Source: CADEED01 sp035286365
GTDB taxonomy: Bacteria; Pseudomonadota; Gammaproteobacteria; Steroidobacterales; Steroidobacteraceae
Direction: 5' to 3'
DNA length: 63,140 nucleotides
NCBI GenBank assembly: GCA_035286365.1
Contig: DATHJZ010000283.1
Location: 1 to 63,140 of the forward strand
The notes beneath the pieces are model-generated. The model searched no databases. It worked only from the letters and a program-made list of their open reading frames with translations, and had not been told where the DNA came from. The position numbers and the translations under genes were made by a program. This document shows positions 17,420 through 25,707 of this stretch, piece after piece. Within the stretch, counting starts at the first letter, position 1, and the number at the start of each line of letters is the position of its first letter.

Positions 17420-17425
17420 ATATTA
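17420..17425 (-). promoter_or_regulatory. Candidate -10 box of the ExeA/FHA gene
   Basis: TAATAT on the minus strand ends ten bases before the ATG at 17409, predicting a leader of only three or four bases. Confidence 0.35.
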
Positions 17426-17466
17426 CGGTAAAGCCGGCTCCCATCAAGGAAACCCTGGGCGTTGTC

Positions 17467-18573
17467 TTACCGAATTGCGAGCCAGGTCGCGCGATCGATT
17501 CTGGCTAAGACCTTGAAAGATCGCCGGTCCCGGGCCCTGGGCGTCGTTTCTGTCAGGGTCAGGTGCCCCAATTTTCGCCCCGGCCGGGCCGACTTGCCGT
17601 AGTCATGCCAGTGCAGGCCAGCCTCGCGCAACAGGGCATCGCGCGCGGGTAGTTCGCCGATCAGATTGATCATGGCGGAATGCCCCCGGGCGCGCGTGCT
17701 GCCGAGCGGCAGCCCCGCGATGGCGCGCACGTGGTTCTCGAACTGGCTGGTGTCGGCGCCCTCGATCGTCCAGTGCCCGGAATTGTGCACGCGTGGCGCC
17801 ATTTCATTGGCCACGAGCCGGCCCTTGCGCACGAAGAATTCGATGGTCAGTACGCCGACGTAGTTGAAATGTTCCAGTAGTTTGCGCGCGGCGCGTTGCG
17901 CCTGGCGGGTCAACGCGGCGTTTCCGTAGGGCGCGCGTGTCAGGCGCAGGATTCCGTCGCGATGGACGTTGAGATTGAGTGGATAGAACGCGCTCTCGCC
18001 CCGGGCGTCGCGCACACCGATGATTGAAACTTCTGCGTCGAAGGGCACGAGGTTTTCGTACAGCAACGGCGCCTTGCCGAGCAGTTCCCACGCGGCATCG
18101 AGATCGGCGGGTTTGCGCAGCACGAACTGGCCCTTGCCGTCGTAACCCAGGCGGCGCGTCTTGAGCACGCCCGGCAGGCCGATGGACAGCACGGCCTGGT
18201 CGAGCGAGGCGCGCGAATCGACCGCCGCGTAACGCGTGGTCGGAATGCCGAGCAGCTCGAAGGTGCGTTTTTCACTCAGGCGATCCTGCGCGGCGGCGAG
18301 TGCGCGCAGCGGCGGTGCGATACGCGCCTTGCCGGGGAGATTTTCCAGCGCCTCGACCGGAATGTTTTCCCAATCGAAGGTGACGACCTCGCAGCGCTGC
18401 GACAGCTCAGCTAACAACTTCGCATCGGTGAATTCGCCCGTGAGGATCGGGCCGACCTGGCCGCCCGGCGTGTGCGCGTCGCGGTCGAGGAACAGGAAGT
18501 CGAGGCCGAGTGGATAGCCGGCGAGCGCCAGCATGCGCCCGAGCTGTCCGGCACCGATGATCCCTAACGTCAT
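17467..18573 (-). CDS. purK: 5-(carboxyamino)imidazole ribonucleotide synthase
   Basis: PurK uses ATP and bicarbonate to carboxylate AIR in purine synthesis. The ATP-grasp N-terminus (MTLGIIGAGQLGRMLALAG), the YDGKGQFVLR loop and EMAPRVHNSGHWTIEG near the C-terminus are diagnostic. The ATG overlaps the purE stop by one base (TAATG), so the pair is an operon. The 368-residue length is normal. Confidence 0.95.
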   Translation of the reverse strand: MTLGIIGAGQLGRMLALAGYPLGLDFLFLDRDAHTPGGQVGPILTGEFTDAKLLAELSQRCEVVTFDWENIPVEALENLPGKARIAPPLRALAAAQDRLSEKRTFELLGIPTTRYAAVDSRASLDQAVLSIGLPGVLKTRRLGYDGKGQFVLRKPADLDAAWELLGKAPLLYENLVPFDAEVSIIGVRDARGESAFYPLNLNVHRDGILRLTRAPYGNAALTRQAQRAARKLLEHFNYVGVLTIEFFVRKGRLVANEMAPRVHNSGHWTIEGADTSQFENHVRAIAGLPLGSTRARGHSAMINLIGELPARDALLREAGLHWHDYGKSARPGRKLGHLTLTETTPRARDRRSFKVLARIDRATWLAIR

Positions 18574-19070
18574 TACTTGCCGGCAGCGGCCGGATCGGAA
18601 TGGGCCAGCACCTTCGCCGTCTGCTCGGCGCGGAATTTCTTGAGCGCCGCGTCGAACTCGGGACGCTTGTTCGCGAGGATGGCGGCTGCCGCGAGCCCCG
18701 CGTTGGTGGCGCCGGCGACGCCGATTGCGAACGTCGCCACGGGAATGCCGGCCGGCATCTGCACGATCGACAGCAGCGAATCGAGCCCATTGAGCGTCTT
18801 CGATTGCACCGGTACGCCGAGCACGGGCAGCGTGGTCTTGGCGGCGGTCATGCCCGGTAGGTGGGCCGCGCCACCGGCGCCGGCGATGATGACCTCGATG
18901 CCGCGCCCTTGCGCCGTGGCCGCGTATTCGAACAGCAGGTCCGGCGTGCGGTGCGCGGAGACGACTTTCGTTTCGTAGGGTACGCCGAGCTTGTCGAGAG
19001 CTTCGGCTGCGGCGCGCATCGTCTCCCAATCGGAAGACGAGCCCATGATGATGCCGACCAGTGGTTTCAT
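18573..19070 (-). CDS. purE: N5-carboxyaminoimidazole ribonucleotide mutase
   Basis: Class I PurE moves the carboxylate made by PurK to give CAIR. The substrate loop GIIMGSSSDWETM, the SAHRTPD motif and GAGGAAHLPGM are present, and the 165-residue length fits. purE and purK overlap. A TAGTAT box lies six bases before the ATG. Confidence 0.96.
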   Translation of the reverse strand: MKPLVGIIMGSSSDWETMRAAAEALDKLGVPYETKVVSAHRTPDLLFEYAATAQGRGIEVIIAGAGGAAHLPGMTAAKTTLPVLGVPVQSKTLNGLDSLLSIVQMPAGIPVATFAIGVAGATNAGLAAAAILANKRPEFDAALKKFRAEQTAKVLAHSDPAAAGK

Positions 19071-19076
19071 CGTGAA

Positions 19077-19082
19077 ATACTA
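19077..19082 (-). promoter_or_regulatory. Candidate -10 box of purEK
   Basis: TAGTAT on the minus strand ends six bases before the purE ATG, with no ribosome binding site between, so the purEK message may be leaderless. I do not see a clear PurR operator. Confidence 0.4.
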
Positions 19083-19128
19083 CTTGCGAAGCGCGCCCGG
19101 AGCCAGCGATCGGAGGTCCGGAGGGCGG

Positions 19129-19641
19129 TCACGATGTCGCCTCAAACAACCCGCGGATGGTGCGGAACAACTCGCGCGACGCGGCGGCCTTGCTGCCCGA
19201 GTCCACGCGCTCGCCGGTCGCCTTGTTGATCAGCGCCAGTATGGCTTTGCGGTCTGTACCGGGACGCAACTTGACCAGCTCGTCGAGGGCCTTCGGGTCG
19301 CTGAGCAAACGCAGCCGCCACGCCTCGGTGCGCTTGTGCTTTTCGGCATCGATCGCGTGCGTGCGCGATTCCGCGCTTAGCGCAGCTTCGATGGGCGCGG
19401 GGTCGATGTCGCGCATGAGTTTGCCGATGAACTGCCGCTGGCGCGCGAGACCGCCGCGGCTGGTGATCCGCTTGGCCAGCAGGATGGCGTCGTGCAGCAT
19501 TTCGGGCAATTGCAGCGCAGTGAGCTCGGCTTCTTTCAGCGCGATCAGTCGCGTGCCCAGGTCCTGCGCCGCCGTGGCCTCGCGCTTGCGCGCGCTTTTG
19601 CTCGGCCCCCGGAATTCGTCGAATTCGTCTTCTTCCTGCAT
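19129..19641 (-). CDS. yjgA: Ribosome biogenesis factor YjgA (DarP, DUF615)
   Basis: A 170-residue DUF615 protein; the E. coli homologue binds pre-50S particles and helps late assembly. The acidic N-terminus (MQEEDEFDEFRGPSKSARKRE), the helical LPEMLHDAILLAKRITSRGG and IGKLMRDIDP segments match. It is divergent from pmbA with only 14 bases between the start codons, the standard yjgA-pmbA arrangement. Confidence 0.92.
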   Translation of the reverse strand: MQEEDEFDEFRGPSKSARKREATAAQDLGTRLIALKEAELTALQLPEMLHDAILLAKRITSRGGLARQRQFIGKLMRDIDPAPIEAALSAESRTHAIDAEKHKRTEAWRLRLLSDPKALDELVKLRPGTDRKAILALINKATGERVDSGSKAAASRELFRTIRGLFEATS

Positions 19642-19643
19642 CG

Positions 19644-19649
19644 TACAAT
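19644..19649 (+). promoter_or_regulatory. Candidate -10 box of pmbA
   Basis: TACAAT ends six bases before the pmbA ATG, in the 14-base gap between two divergent start codons. A transcript from it would be leaderless. Confidence 0.45.
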
Positions 19650-19655
19650 TCTGCC

Positions 19656-21020
19656 ATGCAAGCAGTCGTTCAGCCCCGCCAGGAAGTCGATGGATCGCGA
19701 ATTCCCGAGCTCAAGAGCATCGTGTCCGACGCGTTGAGGCGCGCCCGGGCGCTCGGCGCCAGCCAGTGCGAAGCCGACGTGAGCCTGCAGAAAGGTCTGA
19801 CTACCACCGTGCGGCTCGGCGAAGTGGAGACCGTCGAGTACCAGCGCGATCGCGGCATGGGTGTCACGGTGTACTTCGGCAAGCGCAAGGGCTCGGCGAG
19901 CACGGCCGATCTGTCACCGCAGGCCGTGGGTGAAATCGTCGAGAAAGCCTGCGACATCGCGCGGTATACGGCCGAGGACGAGTGCGCAGGGCTGGCCGAC
20001 TCCGAGGAGCTGGCGCGCGAGATCCCGGATCTCGATCTGGACCATCCCTGGGATATCTCCCCCGAAGAAGCGGTCGAGTGTGCGCGCGCCTGCGAAGCGG
20101 CCGGACGCGCTGTCGATGCGCGCATCACGAATTCCGAAGGCGCCAGTGTCGGCAGCCACCGGGGCGTACGCGTGTATGGCAATTCGCATGGGTTTCTCGC
20201 CGGTTATCCGTCGACCAGTCACAGCGTCAGTTGCGCGTTGCTGGCCCAGACGGGCGAGGACATGCAGCGCGACTACTGGTACGGCTCGGCGCGCGACGCG
20301 CGCGATCTGGAGAACGCCGAGAGCATCGGCCGCAAGGCGGGCGAGCGCGCCGTGGCGAGGCTCGGTGCACGCAAGATCGCCACGCAGAAGGCGCGGGTGC
20401 TGTACGCACCCGAGGTCGCGCGCGGGTTGATCGGCCATTTTCTCGGTGCGATCCGCGGCAGCAGCCAGTACCGCAAGAGTTCGTTCCTGTTAGGCGCGGC
20501 GGGCGAGCAGCTGTTTCCGTCGTTCCTCGAGCTGCGCGAGCGGCCGCACATCCGCAAGGGTCTCGGCAGCAGTCCGTTCGATGGTGAAGGCGTCGCGACG
20601 CGCGATCGCGAGCTCGTGAGCCACGGCGTGCTGCAGGGTTACGTGCTCGGCAGCTACTCGGCCCGCAAGCTCGGCCTGAAGACGACCGGCAATGCCGGCG
20701 GTACGCACAACGTGCTGGTGGAATCCACCGTCGGCGGAGTCGAAATCGGCGCGTTGATGCGTGAGCTCGGTACCGGTCTGCTGGTCACCGAACTGATGGG
20801 ACAGGGCGTCAACGGGGTCACGGGCGACTATTCGCGCGGTGCGTCCGGCTACTGGATCGAGAACGGCGTGCAGGCCTATCCCGTGCACGAAGTGACCATC
20901 GCCGGGAATCTGAAACAGATGTACCGCAACATCGCCGCGCTCGGCAGCGACGTGGACTTGCGCGGCGGCGTGCGGGTCGGCTCGGTGTTGATCGAAGAGA
21001 TGACGATCGCGGGCGAGTAG
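19656..21020 (+). CDS. pmbA: Metalloprotease subunit TldE (PmbA)
   Basis: TldE is the non-zinc partner of TldD in the heterodimeric peptidase. The DADVSLQKGLTTTVRLGEVE-like N-terminal segment, GMGVTVYFGKRKGSAST and the C-terminal MGQGVNGVTGDYSRGASG are typical. Length 454 residues is normal. It is separated from tldD by about 7 kb, unlike a single operon, but both are needed for activity in studied bacteria. Confidence 0.94.
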   Translation: MQAVVQPRQEVDGSRIPELKSIVSDALRRARALGASQCEADVSLQKGLTTTVRLGEVETVEYQRDRGMGVTVYFGKRKGSASTADLSPQAVGEIVEKACDIARYTAEDECAGLADSEELAREIPDLDLDHPWDISPEEAVECARACEAAGRAVDARITNSEGASVGSHRGVRVYGNSHGFLAGYPSTSHSVSCALLAQTGEDMQRDYWYGSARDARDLENAESIGRKAGERAVARLGARKIATQKARVLYAPEVARGLIGHFLGAIRGSSQYRKSSFLLGAAGEQLFPSFLELRERPHIRKGLGSSPFDGEGVATRDRELVSHGVLQGYVLGSYSARKLGLKTTGNAGGTHNVLVESTVGGVEIGALMRELGTGLLVTELMGQGVNGVTGDYSRGASGYWIENGVQAYPVHEVTIAGNLKQMYRNIAALGSDVDLRGGVRVGSVLIEEMTIAGE

Positions 21021-21027
21021 GCGAGAC

Positions 21028-22332
21028 CTAGGCATCGATCAGGTCGCGCAGCGTCATCTCGCCGCAACTCTTGCGCCAGGCGTCATCCATCTTGCCGCTG
21101 AGGGCGTCCACGGCGGGCAGTTTGAGAGTGCGCGACGACACCTGGCCGGCCTTCTCGTTGCGCGCGATGTCCATGATTTCCTGGATCGAGATGTTGCCGA
21201 GGTCGCGCGCCGGCAACAGCCGTTCGTCGTCGGCCAGCGTGAGCAGGTGCGCCCCTTCGAGGGCGTTCACGATGCGGGAAATCGCGATTCCCGGCATGCC
21301 GAGCTCGTGCGCGATGCTGTCCACCGACCAGCGCGTCTTGCCGTCGTGATACGAGCGTGCGATGAGGTACATCACCTTGAGTGTGAGCGTCTCACGCTGC
21401 ACGGCCGAGAGGCGCAGCTCGGTGAGACCGAGCCGCAGGTAATTGCGGTTCTGCACGTAGAACGACAGTTGCGCGCCGACCAGCAGGATCAGCCAGCCGA
21501 AGTAGGTCCACAGGAGCGCGGCCACGATGATGGCGAAGCCGGCGTACACAATGGTGAGGCGCGTCGAAAACACGACCAGCGCCGTGAATAGTTTGCCGAC
21601 CGCGGCCCAGAGAATTCCGGCGGTGACGCCGCCGATCAGCGCGGGTTTCCATTTCACCTTGGTATTCGGCACGAACATGTAAACGGCGGTGAAGATCGTG
21701 GCCACCATGAAATACGGCGACACCTCGATGGCCCAGCCCGTCATGCGATCGAAGAACGGGACGTAGCGGCCGAAGCCCGCGGAAGCAGTGTCGAGCGCGT
21801 TGTGCGAGAGGCCGATGAAACTCACCGCGACGATCGGGCCGACGATGAGCAGCGCCACGTATTCGGTGACGCGGCGCGCGAAGCTGCGCGCGTGTTCGAC
21901 GCGCCACAGGAAATTGAAGCCGTCCTCGACCTTCTTGATGGTGCCTAACAAGGTCCAGAGCAGCAGGGCGAGGCCCAGGGAGCCGACCACGCCGGTGCTG
22001 ACACTGTCGGCGAATTCCATGACCTTGTTGGTGAATTCGTTGGCGCTTGCCTCACCCATGGGCTTGAAGAACTCGTAGATGATGGGCGCGAGCTCGCGGT
22101 GCGCGCCGAACGCCTTGAGCACGGCGAACGCGAAGGCAATGAGCGGCACCAGCGACAGCAGGGTGGCGTACACCAATCCCATGGCATAGAGATTGATCTG
22201 GCCGCGCGACAGGTCCCGCAGCAGCGCGTACGGATAACGCAGCAGGCGCAGGGTGAGCGCCCCGGGAGTACTTCCTTCGGAATACTCGCCGAACAGGTAT
22301 CGGTCGAGCCAGTTCCAGAACGCGAGATACAT
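21028..22332 (-). CDS. YihY/BrkB family inner-membrane protein with C-terminal winged helix
   Basis: About six membrane segments of the YihY/UPF0761 type span residues 30-290 (for example LYAMGLVYATLLSLVPLIAF and YAGFAIIVAALLWTYFGWLILLVGAQLSF). A soluble C-terminus of about 130 residues follows, with a winged-helix look (WSVDSIAHELGMPGIAISRIVNALEGAHLL). Function of the family is unknown; the old name tRNA-processing ribonuclease BN is wrong. I chose ATG 22332 (MYLAFWNWLDRYLFG), which matches relatives; a longer frame exists to 22359. Confidence 0.85.
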   Translation of the reverse strand: MYLAFWNWLDRYLFGEYSEGSTPGALTLRLLRYPYALLRDLSRGQINLYAMGLVYATLLSLVPLIAFAFAVLKAFGAHRELAPIIYEFFKPMGEASANEFTNKVMEFADSVSTGVVGSLGLALLLWTLLGTIKKVEDGFNFLWRVEHARSFARRVTEYVALLIVGPIVAVSFIGLSHNALDTASAGFGRYVPFFDRMTGWAIEVSPYFMVATIFTAVYMFVPNTKVKWKPALIGGVTAGILWAAVGKLFTALVVFSTRLTIVYAGFAIIVAALLWTYFGWLILLVGAQLSFYVQNRNYLRLGLTELRLSAVQRETLTLKVMYLIARSYHDGKTRWSVDSIAHELGMPGIAISRIVNALEGAHLLTLADDERLLPARDLGNISIQEIMDIARNEKAGQVSSRTLKLPAVDALSGKMDDAWRKSCGEMTLRDLIDA

Positions 22333-22375
22333 TGGGCCGCAAGAGTAATTGGCTGACACCCCGGTGTCACTCGAT

Positions 22376-22381
22376 TAGATT
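22376..22381 (+). promoter_or_regulatory. Candidate -10 box of the BtuF-like gene
   Basis: TAGATT ends seven bases before the ATG at 22389, without a ribosome binding site between them. Confidence 0.35.
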
Positions 22382-22388
22382 GCCGCGC

Positions 22389-23183
22389 ATGTCGGCCAGT
22401 TTTCCCACCCGCATCGTGTGTCTCACCGAGGAGACCACCGAGACGCTGTACCTGCTCGGTGAAGACCGGCGCATCGTCGGCATCTCGGGATTCACCGTGC
22501 GGCCGCCGCGCGCGCGGCGCGAGAAGCCGAAGGTGTCCGCGTTCACCAGCGCGAAGATCGACAAGATCATCGAGCTCGAACCGGACCTGGTGTTGGGCTT
22601 CTCCGACCTGCAGGCGGACATTGCTGCGGATCTCATTCGCGCCGGCATCGAGGTGCACGTGTTCAATCACCGGAGCGTCGCGGAGATCCTGCGCATGATC
22701 GCGACGCTCGGTGGCATGGTGGGATGCGAAGCGAAAGCCGCGGCGCTGGTCGCGGAACTGGAAGCGGGTGTCGAGAAGGTGCGGCAGAGCGCAGCGCGTT
22801 TCGCGCGGCGTCCGCGTGTTTATTTCGAGGAATGGGACGAACCGCAGATCTCGGGCATCCGCTGGGTTTCGGAGCTGGTTGGTATCGCGGGTGGCGACGA
22901 CTGTTTCCCTGAGCTCGCGCGTGAGTCCTTGGGGAAGAACCGCATCATCGCCGATCCGCTCGAAGTGCCGCGCCGCGCACCCGACGTGATTTTCGGGTCG
23001 TGGTGCGGCAAGAAGTTTCGGCCGGAGACCGTCGCGGTGCGCGCAGGTTGGAGCGAAGTGCCCGCGGTGCGGGATGGGCACCTTTACGAGGTGAAGTCGT
23101 CGATCATCCTGCAACCCGGGCCCGCGGCGCTGACCGACGGGCTGGCGGAAATCCACGCGCGCCTAACTAGCTGGGTGGGCTAG
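22389..23183 (+). CDS. BtuF-like periplasmic-binding-fold protein without signal peptide
   Basis: The 264-residue protein has the helical-backbone substrate-binding fold of ABC importers for B12 and siderophores (PTRIVCLTEETTETLYLLG at the start, IIELEPDLVLGFSDLQ after). There is no signal peptide with the chosen ATG, and the upstream extension to 22332 does not create one, so it is predicted to be cytoplasmic. No permease or ATPase gene is near. It may be a cobalamin-binding or salvage protein; that is inference. The TAG stop is the first three bases of a large inverted repeat. Confidence 0.78.
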   Translation: MSASFPTRIVCLTEETTETLYLLGEDRRIVGISGFTVRPPRARREKPKVSAFTSAKIDKIIELEPDLVLGFSDLQADIAADLIRAGIEVHVFNHRSVAEILRMIATLGGMVGCEAKAAALVAELEAGVEKVRQSAARFARRPRVYFEEWDEPQISGIRWVSELVGIAGGDDCFPELARESLGKNRIIADPLEVPRRAPDVIFGSWCGKKFRPETVAVRAGWSEVPAVRDGHLYEVKSSIILQPGPAALTDGLAEIHARLTSWVG

Positions 23184-23260
23184 AGGGGACATTCCTGGTT
23201 TTCGAGGAAAGTGTTGCTTGCGAGCATCATTTTCACCGAAAACCAGGAATGTCCCCTCTA
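23181..23260. repeat. 80-base palindromic element A between convergent genes
   Basis: The first 24 bases (23181-23204, beginning TAGAGGGGACATTCCTGG) are perfectly repeated in inverted orientation at 23237-23260. The centre holds a small TGCT/AGCA hairpin. The outer TAG of the left arm is the stop codon of the BtuF-like gene and that of the right arm is the stop of purC. The 12-mer GGGGACATTCCT also occurs in element C at 46029. It may serve as a bidirectional terminator; its origin is probably a mobile palindromic repeat (inference). Confidence 0.85.
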
Positions 23261-24157
23261 CCGAGTCAGGCGCTTCAACGCTTCGAGATAATTCGCGCTG
23301 GTTTTCGCGATGATCTCGGCGGGCAGTTTCGGCCCCGGCGCTTTCTTTCCCCAATCGAGCGTCTCGAGGTAATCGCGCACGAACTGCTTGTCGAACGACG
23401 GCGGGCTCACCCCCTCGCGCCAGGTGGCCGCGGGCCAGAACCGCGAGGAATCCGGGGTGAGCACCTCATCGATGAGCACGAGTTCGCCGTCGGGCCCGTG
23501 TGCGAACTCGAACTTGGTATCCGCGATGATGATGCCGCGTTCGCGCGCGTGCTGCGCCGCGAATTCGTACAGCGCGATCGCCGTGTCGCGCACGCGCGCG
23601 GCGGTGTCCGCACCGACGATCTTCACCGCTTCCTCGAAGCTGATGGTCTCATCGTGTTCACCCAGCGCCGCCTTGGTCGAGGGCGTGAACAGCGTCTGCG
23701 GCAGCTTCGCGGCCTGTTTGAGTCCCGCGGGTAGTTTGATACCCGAGATCGCGCCGGTTTTCCGGTAGTCCTTCCAGCCCGAGCCGATCACGTAGCCGCG
23801 TACCACGGCTTCGAGCGGCACGGTCTTGAGCCGCTTGACGATGACGGCGCGTTGATCAAGCAGCGCTCGTTCCACTGGATCGCTCACGACCTCATCGACA
23901 CTGCGCCCGGTCAGATGGTTGGGCACGATGTGCTGCGTGCGCCCGAACCAGAAGTTCGAGATCGAATTGAGCACGCGACCCTTTTCGGGAATCGGGTCGG
24001 GCAGCACGACGTCGAACGCCGAAATCCGGTCGGTGGTGACGATGAGCATCGAGTGCGCATCGATCTCATAGATGTCGCGCACTTTCCCGGTGTGGATCTT
24101 CGGCAGGCCGCGCAGGGAAGTCGTGTGGACGGGCGGATTCGCGGTGTCGTGTAGCAT
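23258..24157 (-). CDS. purC: Phosphoribosylaminoimidazole-succinocarboxamide synthase
   Basis: SAICAR synthetase joins aspartate to CAIR in purine synthesis. GKVRDIYEID, TDRISAFDVVLPDPIPEKG and LIDEVLTPDSSRFWP are diagnostic of this larger PurC form. Two starts are possible, ATG 24166 and ATG 24157. A TAGTAT box at 24169-24174 would place the transcript start after the first, so I prefer 24157 (MLHDTANPP). The stop codon forms the end of palindromic element A. The gene is divergent from djlA. Confidence 0.94.
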   Translation of the reverse strand: MLHDTANPPVHTTSLRGLPKIHTGKVRDIYEIDAHSMLIVTTDRISAFDVVLPDPIPEKGRVLNSISNFWFGRTQHIVPNHLTGRSVDEVVSDPVERALLDQRAVIVKRLKTVPLEAVVRGYVIGSGWKDYRKTGAISGIKLPAGLKQAAKLPQTLFTPSTKAALGEHDETISFEEAVKIVGADTAARVRDTAIALYEFAAQHARERGIIIADTKFEFAHGPDGELVLIDEVLTPDSSRFWPAATWREGVSPPSFDKQFVRDYLETLDWGKKAPGPKLPAEIIAKTSANYLEALKRLTR

Positions 24158-24167
24158 ATTGGCCATG

Positions 24168-24174
24168 AATACTA
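24168..24174. promoter_or_regulatory. Overlapping divergent -10 boxes of purC and djlA
   Basis: On the plus strand AATACT (24168-24173) lies 14 bases before the djlA ATG; on the minus strand the same bases read TAGTAT (24174-24169), just ahead of purC. Shared bases would make the two promoters mutually exclusive. Inferred from position only. Confidence 0.35.
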
Positions 24175-24187
24175 GCAAGCGCATTCG

Positions 24188-25018
24188 ATGAGCATCACCG
24201 GAAAAGTCATCGGCGCGTTGATCGGACTGCTGCTGCTGCGCAGCCCCTGGGGACTGCTGATCGGCGCCATCCTCGGCCACTTCTACGATCAGAGCGTCGT
24301 AGCGCGCCGCGGCGGCGGCGGCGGCGGCGGGGGCAGCCCGCTCGAAATCGGCGAGCGCTTCTTCACCGCCACGTTCGAAGTCATGGGATACGTCGCCAAG
24401 TCCGACGGGCGCGTCTCCGAAGCCGAGATCGCGGCCGCGCGCAAGGTGATGGCGGAGCTGCGGCTAGACGGCGTGCAGATCCACGCCGCGATCGCGCATT
24501 TCACGCGCGGCAAGGCTACGGACTTCGACCTCGACGCCACGATGCAGCAGTTCTCCACCGCCTGCGCGCATCGCCCCGATCTGCTGCGCGTGTTCCTCGA
24601 ATTGCAGGTGCGCGCCGCGCTCGAAGGCGTCGACATGCAGGGTGCCGCGCGTGGCGCCGTGCAGCGCGTGGCCGAACTGCTCGACGTCTCGCGGCTGGAA
24701 TTGGCACACATGGAAGCGGTGCTGCGGATTCGCCGCGAACAGTTCAAGGCCGGGGGAGGCCGCGCGGGCAGCGCCGGTGGGGGCCAGGCGCCGCCCCGGA
24801 ATGGCATGCAGCTGGCGGCGGCCTACCAGATTCTCGAGGTGGATCCGAAAGCCTCGGACGACGAGGTCGCCAAGGCTTACCGGCGGCAGCTGAGCAAGCA
24901 TCATCCGGACAAGCTCAAGGCCAACGGCCTGCCCGATTCCATGCTCGAGCACGCCAAGCAACGCACGCAGCAGATCATCGAGGCGTACGAATCAATAAAG
25001 TCCGCGCGGCAAAGGTAA
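24188..25018 (+). CDS. djlA: Co-chaperone DjlA
   Basis: A membrane-anchored J protein that stimulates DnaK. Residues about 5-27 form the N-terminal membrane segment (GKVIGALIGLLLLRSPWGLLI region), residues about 50-190 a TerB-like helical domain, and residues about 208-276 a J domain with the HPD motif in YRRQLSKHHPDKL. A run of eight glycines (24308 on, a GGC repeat) links membrane and TerB parts. Length 276 is normal. Its TAA stop overlaps the candidate -10 box of rpe. Confidence 0.92.
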   Translation: MSITGKVIGALIGLLLLRSPWGLLIGAILGHFYDQSVVARRGGGGGGGGSPLEIGERFFTATFEVMGYVAKSDGRVSEAEIAAARKVMAELRLDGVQIHAAIAHFTRGKATDFDLDATMQQFSTACAHRPDLLRVFLELQVRAALEGVDMQGAARGAVQRVAELLDVSRLELAHMEAVLRIRREQFKAGGGRAGSAGGGQAPPRNGMQLAAAYQILEVDPKASDDEVAKAYRRQLSKHHPDKLKANGLPDSMLEHAKQRTQQIIEAYESIKSARQR

Positions 25019-25021
25019 ACT
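25016..25021 (+). promoter_or_regulatory. Candidate -10 box of rpe
   Basis: TAAACT overlaps the djlA stop codon and lies eight bases before the rpe ATG. The following TTGCGCCCC is identical to the bases after the rplM -10 box, hinting at a shared start-site preference. Confidence 0.45.
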
Positions 25022-25029
25022 TGCGCCCC

Positions 25030-25701
25030 ATGCAAAAGCCCTGGATTGCGCCGTCGATTCTGTCCGCGAATTTCGCGCAGCTCGGCGATGATGTGAATGC
25101 GGTCGTCGCCGCCGGTGCCGATGTCATCCACTTCGACGTGATGGACAATCACTACGTCCCCAACCTCACCATCGGCCCGATGGTCTGCGAGGCGCTGCGC
25201 AAGCACGGCATCACCGCGCCGCTCGACGTACATCTCATGGTGAAGCCCGTGGATCGCATCATCCCGGACTTCGCCAAGGCTGGCGCCACGTACATTTCGT
25301 TTCACCCTGAAGCAAGCGAACACGTCGACCGCACCATCGAGCTCATTCGCGAGCACGGCTGCAAACCCGGGCTCGTGCTGAATCCGGCGACGCCGATCGA
25401 CTACCTCGAGTACACGCTGCACAAGCTGGACCTGGTGCTGCTGATGTCCGTCAACCCGGGCTTTGGCGGACAGAAGTTCATTCCCGACGTGCTCGCCAAG
25501 GTGCGCGCTGTGCGCAAGCTGATCGATGCCTCGGGGTTGGCCACTCGCCTCGAGGTCGACGGCGGCGTGAAGGTCGACAACATTGGCGAGGTCGCGCGCG
25601 CCGGGGCCGACATGTTCGTCGCGGGTTCGGCGATCTTCGGATCGAAGGATTACGCCGGCACGATCAATGCGATGCGCGCCGAGATCGCCAAGGCGAAGTA
25701 G
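25030..25701 (+). CDS. rpe: Ribulose-phosphate 3-epimerase
   Basis: Interconverts ribulose-5-phosphate and xylulose-5-phosphate in the pentose phosphate pathway. The TIM-barrel signatures HFDVMDNHYVPNLTIGP, VNPGFGGQKF and EVDGGV are all present. I chose ATG 25030 (MQKPWIAPSILSANF), which fits the family start; an in-frame TTG nine bases earlier is less likely. Length 223 residues. Confidence 0.96.
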   Translation: MQKPWIAPSILSANFAQLGDDVNAVVAAGADVIHFDVMDNHYVPNLTIGPMVCEALRKHGITAPLDVHLMVKPVDRIIPDFAKAGATYISFHPEASEHVDRTIELIREHGCKPGLVLNPATPIDYLEYTLHKLDLVLLMSVNPGFGGQKFIPDVLAKVRAVRKLIDASGLATRLEVDGGVKVDNIGEVARAGADMFVAGSAIFGSKDYAGTINAMRAEIAKAK

Positions 25702-25707
25702 CGCGCG

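Noticed and set aside
21028..22332. Ribonuclease BN (old name for YihY)
   Set aside because: The YihY family is a membrane protein family; RNase BN activity belongs to another gene.
23181..23260. Element A as an ordinary intrinsic terminator
   Set aside because: The stem is much longer than needed, has no T-run on either side, and its 12-mer end recurs in element C; a repeat element is the better description, although it may still stop transcription.
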